This document shows, in pieces, positions 23,573 through 35,872 of a stretch of DNA of 64,000 bases. This DNA comes from Cloeon dipterum (lineage: Eukaryota; Arthropoda; Insecta; Ephemeroptera; Baetidae). The translations under genes were made by a program, and so were the position numbers. Numbering within the stretch: the stretch's first letter is position 1; each line of letters opens with the position of its first letter. Below the pieces are notes generated by a model. That model saw only the letters and a program-made list of their open reading frames with translations, ran no database searches and was not told the DNA's origin. Where the stretch lies: positions 12,400,001 through 12,464,000 of the forward strand of contig NC_088788.1 of assembly GCF_949628265.1 (NCBI RefSeq). The letters are read 5' to 3'.

Positions 23573-26433
23573 ATGCAAACGGCGGCACTACTGCTGCTTT
23601 TGGTCTGTGTGCTGCGGCCGTCCGGCGGCCAGCGCAGCAGGGACGAAGCCAGCCGACCCAACCTCAACTGTGACTGCATGGACTATTGGAAATGCGTCAT
23701 GGGGTAAGTCCAGAGCTAATTCATTTCAACGGTTTTGAATAATTCTTGTTTGTTTACACAAGCATTTTAATTATTGCCCTTTACTATACAGTTTACAGTA
23801 TTTTTCATCAAATCCTTACTTACTTAATTTAGCTTGTGTGGTTTCTGCGTGACAAAAAACAAAACTAGCGAAGCATCAAATAGAAATATCTTTCTTTTTA
23901 ATATTGATTATGGTACACGATAGTAAAAATGAGATATTTTTTAAGGAAAATTTCAAAAATTCTTCAGAAATAAAAATCGTTTTTTTTTTTGCCAACTAAG
24001 TAGCTTTACCAAAAAGATAAATTCTTCAAATAATGTAGCAGGTTGCTCTTTTGATCATTTGACAATACCTGCTAAGACAGAAAAAAAAACAGATTCTTTC
24101 ATGTGGCCTTCAATTTCCTTGTTTTGGCTGAATCCTTATTTATACATCATCAAAAAATTGCTTACCTTTTGTAGTGGATGGTATTCTAGGTTGTTTTCTG
24201 GTTCTTTATGAAGTCGTCAGATCTGTGTCAAATTGTTTTGAAAGGTCTTAGTCAGCGTCAGCACGATTTTGATAATTTTATTTAAATCCAATTTATTTAA
24301 ACAAATACAGAGAGCATATTTTACGATTTTCATGAATTTAATTTGCTAACTTGAAATTTAAAGGCACGCAACTTGCAGTACAGTTGTGTGCAGCGGGATG
24401 CATGATGGTAAAAGATTTTACTTTATTTTGTAAACTCAATGAACACAATGCCGTCTGACAAGTGAGATTTGTAAAATTACTCTGTCATTAAAAAGAACTT
24501 AATATCTAAACCCTCCAATCAGTATAAAATCAAATATTCAATTATATAGTGTTTTTTTTTAATTTAAGTTTTCCAAGAAAGTCCTTGATCTTAGTAACGG
24601 GAAATATTTATTAAGATGCATTAAAAATTAATGGCTTTGATGAGACTACAACAAACTAAAAGCGAAAAGTAGCAATTATGGTAAAATAAAATAACCTGTC
24701 AATGTGGGGGAGGGGGTTCGGAGCGATGTAATTTGTCCGAAAAGGGGATCTGGAATGGCCATTTGTTTTAGGATAAAATCCTTTCCGTCAAAGTACGCGC
24801 TCCCGGAAGTTCAGAAATCTATCTCATATTACCTCCAATTCAAACACCTAGGTTTTGAATTGCCACTAATTATAGCCAAAAATTTCTCTTGCAGAGGTGG
24901 AGAGCCGTATAGCTACTGTGGTCTGGCGGATTCCAGCGTGTGTTGCTTCTTCACGCCAGACTCGAAGCCTTTAACTAGCTTTTTTGCCTCACCTAGTCGT
25001 AGCAACAAAAACTCGCCTTCCAACTGCGGCCACAGAGGAACTGACTGGGCAACAATTGGAGAGGCGCGGCAAGGCGAATGGCCCTGGCACGTAAGTTCAT
25101 TCCTAATTAACTTTAAAACTAGATTTTAATTTGAAAATTTCGTGAAGGTGGCCATTTTGGAGAAGCCTGACGATTTGTACGTTTGCGGCGGTTCGTTGCT
25201 GGACGAAAGTTGGGTGTTGACAGCAGCCCACTGCGTAGACGACTAGTAAGCATTCCACGATCTCTTTCACATCCTCCTTCAATGACAATCACTAAAAATC
25301 AGTCTTGGAAAATCTAGCGAGGGAACTCTGAAAGTGCGTCTCGGCGAATTCGACGTGGCCTCGCTGAAGGAGACGCTGCCCCACCAGGAGAGGGACGTGG
25401 CCGCCGTCATCCTGCACGCCGGCTTCGACAACCGCACGCTGGCCCACGACATCGCTCTGCTGCGTTTGGCGTCTCCGGCGCAGCACAGGCCGAACGTGGA
25501 CATCGTTTGTCTGCCCAGGAGGGACCAGGACAACACGTCTGGTTTCAAAAGATGCGTCATAACTGGCTGGGGACGCAAAAACGAAGGTGAATTTTCAGTT
25601 TTATTCTAATTTTATAATTTATTAAAAAGCGTAAGCGGGGTTTTGTACTTTGTGACAAAATTAAATTAATTATTTTCCTAAAAGTTCCTAAAGTTTTTTT
25701 TTCATTATAAATTAAAGTGTTGAAAACTTTCCTCGAAGTTTTTAGGATGGAATTCCGTTATTACATTTTTTTAGTAATTTATTTAAAATATTTGTGTGAA
25801 ATTTTGAATTACAAATGATGACGTTTGTTCACTTCAAGGAAAATTTCCAGCAGTTCAATTTATCCTTAATTCACTATCATCAGTAATTTCAAAAATTCAA
25901 AATTCAATTTATCGAACGGAACATTTTGTTAATCTTCAAAACTACTGGTTTTTGATGTCTTTTGCAGCATCTGACCATTCATCTCAGTTGAAAGAGGTGC
26001 AAGTCCCTCTGTGGGAGCACTCTCAGTGTGAAAAAGCACTGAAGGAAAAGTTTGGACCCGCCTACGCCTTGCCAGACACCGCGATCTGCGCCGGATCTGA
26101 AGGGCATGACGCTTGCGACGTAAGACAGTGTTAGAGAAAAAACGCAAATATTTTCATACTGACTGACAGGGTGATGGCGGAGGGCCATTGGTGTGCGAGG
26201 ATGCGGGCCAGTGGTTCCAGGTCGGAGTCATTAGTTTTGGAATCGGATGTGGGAGGAAAAACACCCCTGGAGTTTACACCAGAGTTTCGAGGTGCGTTAC
26301 CATCTCATCTTTGTGTAGATGCGCAGTTTTTACTTTGCTTCGTTTTCAATTTAGGTACGAGGGTTGGATCATGGACACGATTCTGGAGCACAAGTCAGAT
26401 CCTCTGGTGAAGCGACTTCTCTTCGAGCAGTAA
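23573..26433 (+). CDS. Clip-domain serine protease homologue (catalytic Ser replaced by Gly)
   Basis: Seven coding exons: 23573-23703, 24895-25090, 25148-25245, 25303-25586, 25968-26119, 26170-26291 and 26355-26433. They total 353 residues. Residues 1-19 are a signal peptide. Cys33, 35, 41, 52, 60 and 61 form a clip-like module (CDCMDYWKC ... VCC). A Ser-rich linker leads to Cys88 and a trypsin-like domain opening [15 protein letters not shown] in place of the usual IVGG. His137 (TAAHC) and Asp191 (DIALL) are kept, but the GDSGGP motif reads GDGGGP, so Ser290 is Gly (GGC, one base from AGC). Family knowledge: clip-SPHs are secreted haemolymph cofactors of prophenoloxidase activation or adhesion molecules. 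Loss of proteolysis is inferred from the residue; the immune role is inferred from the family. The first exon begins directly after an acceptor, so an upstream non-coding exon is expected. A possible poly(A) signal is at 26859. Confidence 0.95.
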
Positions 26434-27299
26434 TTACAGACGCGTGCAATAGTGCTTGTGGATAAAAATCTGACTCTAAAGTTGCATTACTATCGATCTT
26501 AAGTTATCATCATCGCGTACAAAAGAGCATATTTTCCATCCATCAAACATTCAAAGTCTGTTTAAACACTAGTAGACTTAATAACTCAAAATGCCATTAC
26601 TGATTTAAGATTACGTGTTTAGCACTTTAAGTATAAAGTTTTTAAATCGATAAAATTCTATACAAATATTGGAAAACATCATAAATTGTGATTTTAATAT
26701 TACAAAAAATATTTCTTCAAATAGCAATTATTGGATTGCTTCTATTAGAACTGTTTTAAGTTGTTGCAGCTGGAACTTATCTGAAGTACGTGTTTGTAAG
26801 CTGCGTCATTAAAATTGGTTTGTGCGAATTGAAACTCAAATGTGCACATAATTTTAAAAATAAACAAATATGATACCGAATTCTAAAAAACTTAACTTGT
26901 CAATATCCCAGTCAAAATAATCCAATATGGCTCAAATCGAGTTTGCCAGATTCCATTTTTAATACAACGCCTACAGTATTGTAAATCTCAAAATTAAAAA
27001 AAAATCACACTAAACGGTGCACTTCCACAACAACCAACGGTGTGCAACGAAAAGAACATCAATATTTGACAAGTAGAAGCTCAGCAACGTGCAATTCCCT
27101 TAAAGCATTTTATATGTTACAAATGTTCTAACATAGCAATTTTCACATAGCGTATGCAGGAAGTGATGATATTTGTTTTGGTGAACAAACGAACAAAGAC
27201 TATTGATTCGTTGCGAAACTGCAATGAAGATAATCAATTCAGTTTATCGGCATCTGGTCTTTGAAAATATTCAGTTCTCGTCATTGAGATTCGAGATAG
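26434..27299. other. Intergenic spacer between the serine protease homologue and the receptor cluster
   Basis: AT-rich. It holds the presumed 3' UTR of the protease homologue (AATAAA at 26859) and the unmarked upstream region of Gr-A. No other gene is visible. Confidence 0.5.
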
Positions 27300-28055
27300 A
27301 TGGTGAGAAACAGAGCTACTCTTCCGAGCTATATAAGAAAATTTTTAATAGTTTGTGCATTTTTTGGTTCTTTCGTATTGGAAATTAAGAATGCAGTAGG
27401 AAGGGTGATATTCCAATGTTACGAAATTGTTTCCTTCGTTATATTTGGAGTTGTATTTGCGAAAACAATAATTTATCTCTCCGAGGGGAGTAGATTATCA
27501 AAGTTAAATGGTTTTACTAGATTCCTCCTAGCAACACTATTTAATCTGCAATTATTATCCTCTGCTATTTGTTTCAAAATAAAAAACTCATGTATGAAAC
27601 GATTGATAGATGACTGTTCAAATCTAACAGAGAAGTTTCCAAGTAAGAATATAAGGCACATTTTAAATTCGGCCTCTAGAGATGCATTCATCTTTTACTT
27701 GTCAGTGCCTTTATACGCAACACTCGCAACATTCGTATTTCAAACTTTTGTGATATACGGACTTTTATCCAAGCAATATAATGAGATAAAATGGGTTGAC
27801 TCTAAAAATGGAACGTATGTTCCTGTTTCTAATCAACAAGAGGCAATGGGTTTTGTGTCAGGAAAAAATATACGAGCCATCTACGTCCCACTGATTAGCC
27901 TACTATTTATGATCAGCAGAAAAGCATCGCAAAATGCTTTAATTATGTACGTCCTGAAATTGGTTGAATATTTTATTCGGTATTTGAGAACAACGGTCGA
28001 TTTAGCGGTAGAGAGAGCTTCAAAATTTTATTTGATACTGGATCGATCGATATAA
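27300..28055 (+). pseudogene. Gr-A, truncated gustatory receptor
   Basis: The open frame (251 codons) matches the long first exon of the neighbouring receptors: a short basic N-terminus, GSFVLEIKN, YEIVSFVIFGVV, and the loop region with an NGT glycosylation site. It then ends early (ERASKFYLILDRSI, stop). One frame over, at about 28034-28060, the sequence reads YWIDRYKIR. This resembles the WID segment of Gr-E and ends where Gr-B has its phase-2 splice donor, which points to a frameshift. No exons for the last transmembrane segment or the TYFVVL tail follow before Gr-B begins. It is therefore probably non-functional as a channel. A functional short protein cannot be excluded. Confidence 0.8.
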
Positions 28056-28243
28056 AATTAGGGTGATAGAAAGAAAAGGGAATTAATATTTTGATGATGC
28101 ACAAAGAGTGTAGGCATACATTATTAAATATAATAATGCAGTCCTCTAGTGATGAAGTGCTCAGGCAGTTAATCGATTTAAGATAAGCGCGAAAAATTGT
28201 ACAAACTTAGACTCAACATTGAGTCGTTTGCTACTGAAGCAGA

Positions 28244-29598
28244 ATGCCACCTAACACTGACACAAAATCTACATTTTTGAAATATATTTTAACATGTAAT
28301 GCAATTTTAGGCACATTCATTCTAGACGCAAATAGCCCAACGAAGAGATTCTTTTGTGAGTTTTATGAAACTTCAATTCTAATTCTGATGGGAGCATTTA
28401 TCATCCAACTGGTAAAAGTCGCGCTATTTGACTACCCTGTAACGCAAGTTACTGTATTGAACGTGGCAAATTATATTTCTCAATTCATTTTCCATGGTCA
28501 GTTTTTCTTATCTTGTTTCGTCTTTAGGCTGAAGCGTACTTGCACAAGAAAGCTATTAACAAACTGCTTTAGTCTTGTGTCCCATTCAGAGCCCAAAATG
28601 TATCGTTCCTCAAAACACGTATTTTTATTTTATGCATGTGTGCCTTTTTCAATTGTTTTAATGTGGACCATTGCGCAGACATACATCTTATTTCAAGTAA
28701 TGACTGAAGAATTAAAAACAGCAAACATATACATTCCTGAAAATGACACAATCATATTAACACACGAAGGAAAAACAGCGAATAAAAGTTTAGAAATGTT
28801 TATTTGGAGCAGATTCATGTATATCACGACATCCAGTCTCATGATTTGTAAAAAAATTGCACCAAACGCAGTTGTTCTTTATTTCATAACCTCTGCGAAA
28901 CATGCTCTAAAAAAACAAAGAAAGATTTTGCTTCAAGCAGTGCGCAACACACAAGAGAAATGGGTTGCTGGCTATTCGACACTGTCTGCCTGGATATTAA
29001 ATCTGCAAAATGTTTTCCGGTAAGATACAATGAAACATTTAAATTTCATCCACATGTGGTGTGCATTTTTCAGGTTCATGGAATCATTGAATGACAATTT
29101 TGCCTTTTACTTGTTCATCACTGTAAGCTTCGACTCAGCTGGGCTGTGCTTGGTTACATTCACAGCAGCAAAGGTGCACTACATATATTTATTTTTTTCA
29201 CAAAAAATAAAATTACTCTAATACACTAGCAAATTGACGCAATTAATGTCGTTTCTCTATACGCCACCTTTATTATTGTTGATTTGACCGAGGTGATCAT
29301 CTTTTGCTACGCAGGACAAATGTTGAAAAGAGAGGTAATAAAATAATCAGGTATTTTTCGTGAAATTCATTAGTTAAGGTCTGAAATTTTGAAGAGCAAC
29401 AAATTAGTGAGCGAAATCAATCGGATATCAATGATCACCTTGAAATTTGACGTGGGATTGTCTCTGCAAGCAGTCGCGCGGGACTGCAAAAATTCCATGG
29501 AGGTGCGCTGTGGTCCACTGTTCGTACTCTCTTCCCAATTTTTGACATCACTTTTCAGCCTTGTTACAACATACTTCATTATTTTGTATCAGTTTTAA
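28244..29598 (+). CDS. Gr-B, gustatory receptor
   Basis: Exons 28244-29019, 29074-29173, 29230-29334 and 29395-29598, 394 residues. Seven hydrophobic segments are visible, starting near residues 12, 42, 78, 128, 190, 270 and in the last exon. The third exon ends in FCYAGQMLKRE. The last exon carries SLQAVARDC, MEVRCGPLFVLS and the C-terminal TTYFIILYQF. This tail (TYhhhhhQF) defines insect gustatory receptors, ligand-gated cation channels with a cytoplasmic N-terminus on chemosensory dendrites. The loop before segment 5 has an NDT glycosylation site shared with Gr-C and Gr-D. Unlike Gr-C to Gr-E it keeps a phase-2 intron after NVFR. Poly(A) signal at 29617. The ligand cannot be predicted. Confidence 0.93.
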
Positions 29599-29622
29599 CC
29601 TCTAATCCTGCTTCTCAATAAA

Positions 29623-29924
29623 TATGTAATGTAATTAATTTTGCCTACAAATACTACAATATTAAAGGTAAAATGGACACACTTATTTGCTTAAATGCGC
29701 TGTCTTCATTATGTTAGGCCTGCTCTGAGTGATTGACACACGACTTGGTAGAATTTCATTTTAATTTCGGTTATTGGGTCGGATATCAAGAACACATTTA
29801 TGAAATTACTTTTATCTCATCTACAAAAGCTGCATATGTCACCCCTTGGGAATCCAATAATATTAATAAAATAAAACATGCGTACTAGATCCATGGCCTT
29901 TTAATCAAAAGAGCTGGTGAGTCA
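29623..29924. other. Spacer between Gr-B and Gr-C
   Basis: About 300 bp, AT-rich, presumably the Gr-C promoter. No clear TATA box or other element can be picked out. Confidence 0.4.
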
Positions 29925-31216
29925 GTGGAAGAAATGGCGCAATTTCAGCGCTACCAAGCGACTCACTTAAAATATATTTGTACTTTTGGAGCACTTTTTG
30001 GCTCGTTCACTTTCGAAAACAGTCATCCACTGAAGCGGAAGCTGGCTGACTTTTACGAAACAGTCTCTTTGATTTTCTTTGGAGTAGTGACTATTTATAT
30101 ATTGATGGAGGCCAATTCCTCGAGTAAAAAGGAAAGTCTGTCTGAAATAATCAGCTTCATTTATTTTTATCAGTTCTATTTGAAAGATTTTCTGACCTGC
30201 TTAATTTACCGAATGAAACGAAGCTCAGTAAGAGTTTTGCTCGCTGAAAGTGTAAATCTCGCTCAAAGTTTACATTCAACTGCGAAGGAAACATTTGTTT
30301 TTTATTTTGTTCCACCCGCCGTATTTGTTGGATTAATCTTCATTGTGCAAACTATCCTCTACTTTGGCCCTCTTGTAAGCAGCATAAGAGCAGAGATGAA
30401 TAACTTTTCTTACCCAAATGACACGATAATTTTTAACACGGATATTATTTCGTTAAGGGGAAATTTTGAGATGCATGTTATGCGCAAGTACGCAATTATA
30501 GTATCAGGATTTTGCATCACCTTTAAAAAGGTAGCACACAACGCAATCATACATCATTTGATCTGTACTGCAAAAAACCAAATAGCTTTGCTGCGGGACT
30601 CACTAGATAAAACTGTTAAAAAGGCGACCTTTGCAATGTTTTCAAAAGACTCACCACTTCACAAATGGATAAAATGCCAGCAAAATGTGTCACTATTTTT
30701 GGAATCGGTAAATAATAGCTTTGAGACTTACATGCTCACCATAATCTGCATCGATTCTTCAGCCCTCTGCCTGATTGCATTTGTTGCTGCTAAGGTGAGC
30801 ATCCATTAATTTTGATTTAACTTTTTAAACAACGAAAAATATTTTGCAGGCACAAAGTAAAGTCGAGTTTTCTTTCTACATCACGTACTTGCTAATGTCG
30901 TTGGTTGATATTGGTTCTTTTTGCTACGTGGGCCAACTTGTCAAAAGAGAGGTTAAAAAATTAAACGATCTTTGAAAGTTCACGAATCGAATGAAAATTT
31001 CAGAGGCTTAAGCTGACAACTTTAATAAACCGAGTCCCTGCATTAGGCGCAGGCTACGACATTGGCCAGTCTTTGTCGTCCGTAGCACGCGATTGTCAAG
31101 AAACAATGGAAGTCCGATGTGGAACATTATTTGTGCTTTCTTTTGATTTTTTTAAGTCTTTATTTAGCCTAGTGGCAACATATTTCGTTATTTTATTACA
31201 AATGAGTGGAAAATAA
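29925..31216 (+). CDS. Gr-C, gustatory receptor
   Basis: Exons 29925-30794, 30850-30951 and 31004-31216, 394 residues. The first exon runs through the sixth hydrophobic segment (CIDSSALCLIAFVAAK), so the intron present in Gr-B is missing here. The second exon ends FCYVGQLVKRE. The third has IGQSLSSVARDC, MEVRCGTLFVLS and VATYFVILLQ, the family tail. YPNDTIIF in the extracellular loop matches Gr-B and Gr-D. It is similar to its neighbours along its whole length, so it is a tandem paralogue. Chemosensory channel by family; ligand unknown. Confidence 0.95.
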
Positions 31217-32212
31217 GATTGTGAATTTAAGTTTTGGTAATAATGATCATGTTTGGCATATATTCATTATGTTTGATTTAAAAACAAAAACAATTAGTTC
31301 ATTGTTTGTTAACTAGGTAGCAAATTTAATGTTGATATTTGTGTAGTGAAGGAAAAAATCCTTCAACAGTCGGATATTATCATTCAAATATTGGTTTGTG
31401 CAATGTGAAATAAACAAAAGTATGTTAGAAATCTAGAAATTTACTGAAGGAAAAGAAAAAAATCTAGAATTCTCCGAAATGTAAAAAAGGGGTTGATATT
31501 TTATCTCTTATAACTAAAATATCAAATTCTTCCTGAAAACTAAATTGTTAAATTAATGTGCATACGTGTGTGCAATTATTATTTCAAAACAGATGGGCTG
31601 CATGCTGCATTCGAGATGAGTTAAGTACGTTCTATTGTGCTGTCAAGCTATTCCGAGATAAAACATTTTGATTTTAATATTTAAATTAAATTTATTATTT
31701 CTAAGAAAGGACTAAAGAAATCTGCCACGATGAGTGTTGATCACTTTTACCATTGCAAAAAAGGGCGAAGTTATAATACTGACTAATTTATTTCACACTC
31801 CAATTAAAATTTTATTGATTGATGAGTTCTAGTACCATAATTATATAGTTTTAATTAACATAAAGCATATTGATGGATATCATTTTGTTATCAATCATTA
31901 TCTGTATGGCATGTTTAGAGAGGGAAGATCGCTCAGAAATTAATTTTAATTCGTAACCTCTCCTGAAAAATTAGGCTGCTGTAGCACTTTGATGGCAAAA
32001 CTATTGAGAGTGCCTGTCAATTAACTTTGGAAGGTTGAAGTATATACTTATGGAAATGAATTATGAACCACTTAAAGATGACACGAAGCAACATAATAAT
32101 GAATTAAATTTTATTGAATATAGACCCAAGCATTATTTCTTTAGTGCTCAACTAGTAGTTGTGGTTTCACGTTCTCAGCGTTGACCTACAATTTGGCTGA
32201 CCACGTTCTGTC
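31217..32212. other. Spacer between Gr-C and Gr-D
   Basis: One kb of AT-rich DNA with no recognisable gene or receptor remnant. Confidence 0.5.
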
Positions 32213-33530
32213 ATGAAAAGAGCAAATATTAGTGACATTCAAAGGCCTAGCGCATCCTATATGCGTTACATATTCACCACAAATTTGTGTTTTGGTTCTT
32301 TAATTTGGGAAATCAAGAATCCACTGAAACGTTGGCTTGGCGAGATCTACGAAATAGCACTTATCATTATTTCAGGCGCTTTTTGCCTTTATATTTACGC
32401 TGATTTTCAAATTAACACTTCAAGCTTTAGAAGTTTATCTAACACACTGGCTATGCTTTTCTATATGCTATACTATTTTAAGAGTTTCATATCCGCCTTG
32501 AGTTTTAGAATCACGCGTCGCTCAGTAAGAAATCTGCTCAATGACAGCGGATTCGCTAGTCTCAATGATTTAAACATCAGACCGGCTTCACTCTTGGCGG
32601 CAAAGGAGACATTCAAAATATTTTTCCTCCTTCCCATGATAATTGCGTTTGCAATATTAATTTTTCAAACTTACTTGATTATCGGCCCGATTGCAACTAA
32701 TCTCAAAACAAGCGAGAATTACTATCCATCAAATGACACTATTGTATTTCAGTTTGCGAACAGAACATATTCCGCAAATTTCAAAGTGTACATTATACGA
32801 TATTACCTTTTTACAGCTGCTGGATTTTTCACGACGTGTAAAACAGTGTCTCAGAATGCAGTTTTTCTTTATCTAGTGTGCTTTGCCAAATACAATGTTA
32901 AATTTTTACGGAAAACAGTAGGGGAAACTGTTAAAAAAGTGGCAACGGCAAAATATTGTAACGATTTCTTGCTTTCTGAATGGATTCACAACCAGCAAAA
33001 AGTCTCAACATCGATGGAAAAACTCAACAAGTGCTACCGTGGCTACCTAATCTCTTTAATTAGCGTTGATACTGCTGCTTTGTGCTTGGTTGCCTACCTT
33101 ATGTCAACAGTAAGTTTTCAAATTAAAGTTTGTTATCCTTTGTAAATAGGTTGTATTTCACAGCGAAGTGAATTATTGCGCGCCGCTATGTACATGTCAT
33201 TGCTGATGTTGGCTCTAATGAACATAATTTCGTATTGCTACGCAGGCCAGCTCTTAAAAACGGAGGTAAATTTCAATTTAATTAATTGTGGTGAAAATTT
33301 AAAAATTATATTTTCATTAGAGCATGAGACTCGTGACAACGATTAATCGAATTCCACTCTTGGGAAATCGACAGGATATTGGCCAGTCTTTATTTTCGGT
33401 GACACGTGATTGCGAAAACACGTTGGAAATGCGATGCGGACCTTTCTTTGTAATTTCCTTTCGATTTCTCACTTCACTCTTCAGCCTGGTTGCGACATAC
33501 TTTGTTGTTTTAGTGCAATTAAAAGAGTAA
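32213..33530 (+). CDS. Gr-D, gustatory receptor
   Basis: Exons 32213-33109, 33164-33265 and 33321-33530, 402 residues. Hydrophobic segments and loops align with Gr-C. It has LIWEIKNPLKRWLGEIYEI near the N-terminus, YYPSNDTIVFQ in the loop, and CKTVSQNAV before the cytoplasmic loop. The second exon ends SYCYAGQLLKTE. The last exon has IGQSLFSVTRDC, MRCGPFFVIS and VATYFVVLVQ. Same three-exon structure as Gr-C and Gr-E, without the Gr-B intron. All signature parts are intact. Gustatory receptor by family; ligand unknown. Confidence 0.95.
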
Positions 33531-33790
33531 TATACTGATATTTTCTTTACATTTTTTTATTTAGCAATGAACCGAAAATCAATTATCATTTTGCACTGCC
33601 ACATCAAGCAAATTTATTTATTTTAACAAATCAATAATTTTGACAGCATTTTCTTGAAAGCTCACCTGCGTCATTCAAAGAAGTGCTATGTATAATAATA
33701 GCTCAAGACAGCAATCTTCTGTTCAATTTGCGCAAACATTAAAGATTGATCGTTGTAAAGGTGTTTAAGTGCATTTCAGTCAAGACAGCT

Positions 33791-35069
33791 ATGGCACCAA
33801 AGCGTGGACACGTCCCGCAATATTTGCGAGTCATTTGCACGTTTAATCTGATTTTTGGCTCCATCTTAACAGAAATAAGACACCCGTTGAAATACTTGCT
33901 CTGTGAACTCTATGATCTTTTAATTTTCATTCTCTCTGGGTTCGCTACAGTGAATATTCTCGTATTAAGTGTAGAAAATATTACGATGGACCTTCTTTCT
34001 ATCTTGAGCCATGTCTTTTTCACTTTGCATTTTTCAAAAGTTTTCTTGGCCTGCCTTGGCTTCAAAGTTAAGCGCCGATTAGTATTAACATTGACATCAG
34101 AGAGTAGAGATATCCTCCGCCATAATTTGTTGAAGAGAGAACCGGTGACAAAAAAATGTTTCTTGCTTATTTTTATCTTGCCAATTTTAATTGTAGCCTA
34201 TTCATATGCTTATCAACTGTATTCGCTGTTTGGCCCGGTTTTAAATTCTTATAAACTTGGCGAATACAATCCGATGAATGGCACGGTTACCATTCGTAAG
34301 GGAAACTCAACCGAACATGTGCAACTCAGCAGTCTTATTCTTCGAAGGTTTTTCATAACTACGATTGGATATACTATGATGTTTAAAACTGTCCTACTTA
34401 ATTCATTCATTCTGTACCATTTGTGCATCATAATAGAAAACATTAAATTCCAACGGAAAACGTTAGCTGACGCAGTGAAAAGATCCACCATTCCTAAATT
34501 TGGATGTAATTCACCATTTTCTCGGTGGATCGATATCCAAAATAAGATTTTCAATACTATGGAAAGGATCAATAAGTGTTTCCATTTTTATTTATTATTC
34601 TTGATGTCTTTTGATTCCGTGAAACTGTGCTTGATTGCATTCTTTGCTGTCAGGGTAAGTGCTGCTTTTTAAAAAAGCAAAATATTTGAATTTAAAGTTC
34701 CAGGCAACCAATTGGTCGCAGTTTTCCTTCTTTCAACCATTTTTGCTTGTTTCATCATCCACTGCTTTCGCATTCTGCTACGCTGGACAGTCAGTAAAGA
34801 GAGAGGTACGACCTCCATTTTTCATTCACCACAAAACTAATCGACGTATTTTGCAGAGTTTCAAACTGATAACAGCCATACATCGAATTCCTATGCTTAG
34901 CGTGCAATCTGGAATTGGACAGTCCTTAGCTGCAATAGCAAGCGATTGTGAAAATACTTTGGAACTCAGATGCGGATCTTTTTTTGTGCTTAACTATAAA
35001 TTTCTCACATCATTGTTTAGTTTAATTGCTACTTATTTTGTAGTTTTAGTGCAAATTAAAGATAGTTAA
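33791..35069 (+). CDS. Gr-E, gustatory receptor
   Basis: Exons 33791-34654, 34704-34805 and 34857-35069, 392 residues. An in-frame ATG lies 45 bases upstream at 33746, but the start at 33791 (MAPKRGHVPQ) gives the same N-terminal length as the paralogues, so it is preferred. It has WIDIQNKI then a sixth segment ending AFFAVR with no intron between. The second exon ends FCYAGQSVKRE; the last has IGQSLAAIASDC, LRCGSFFVLN and IATYFVVLVQ. The loop glycosylation site is NGT. This is the most diverged member of the Gr-B to Gr-E group. Ligand unknown. Confidence 0.94.
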
Positions 35070-35704
35070 AATTCTATAGCTAATATAAAGAATGTATAGA
35101 TAGAGAATACTTTTAATGTAATAGATGTGGGTGTGCTTTCAATTACAAGTGCATGGCCCTTTTAGTGAGCCTGTGCGCCTGGTGCAACCATGTTATCAGT
35201 TCGCGGTGTTATTATGGGACCCAAGTTTCAAAATTCGTGCTAGCACAGTGCGTGATTTTCCCGGTCCTCGGACAGAGATAAAAAGAAAAAATTAGGAATT
35301 ATTTTATGTAAAATGTGTATCTGTCATTTTTTTCATAATTTAAAGAAAAACAAACTGTGCAGACACGCATTTAAATTAAATTTATTTGCTAATTTTAATT
35401 AAAAGAGGTACATCATTTTAATTAAGATTCCTTTTAATATCCTTAATGTCTTGGAAGCTTTACCGATAAATTTTGCATATGAAATAATTTGAAAGCTGTT
35501 CGTAACTTTGCTTATTTATCTGAAATATTTTGAACGGCATTCGGTTTATATTTGCAAGTAAAAGCCTTGAATCAAACACAAAACAACTCTGTGGCTTCTT
35601 TCTAGAACTTGATAATTTCTCTTTGAAAATTACTCCCTCGTTAACATTTACATGTCTTCAAGTGAGTAAGAGAGTTTCCATATTAAAGTGGAAAGTAAGA
35701 CGTC
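35070..35704. other. Spacer between Gr-E and Gr-F
   Basis: AT-rich apart from a GC-richer patch at about 35150-35280. No receptor remnant or RNA gene is recognisable. Confidence 0.4.
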
Positions 35705-35872
35705 TTGTTGGGAGCACCCTCAGTGCCCCCCAACAGAGCGAAAACACCCTCTAAGTTCATGCGTATTGCACGGCTCCAATCAGATGTGTTGCAGAGGCAG
35801 CTGAGCAAACTTTCCGCGCCGAGAGTGCGGGCAACTGGGTCGGCTCATTCACCTGTCCGCAGCAGCACGAGC

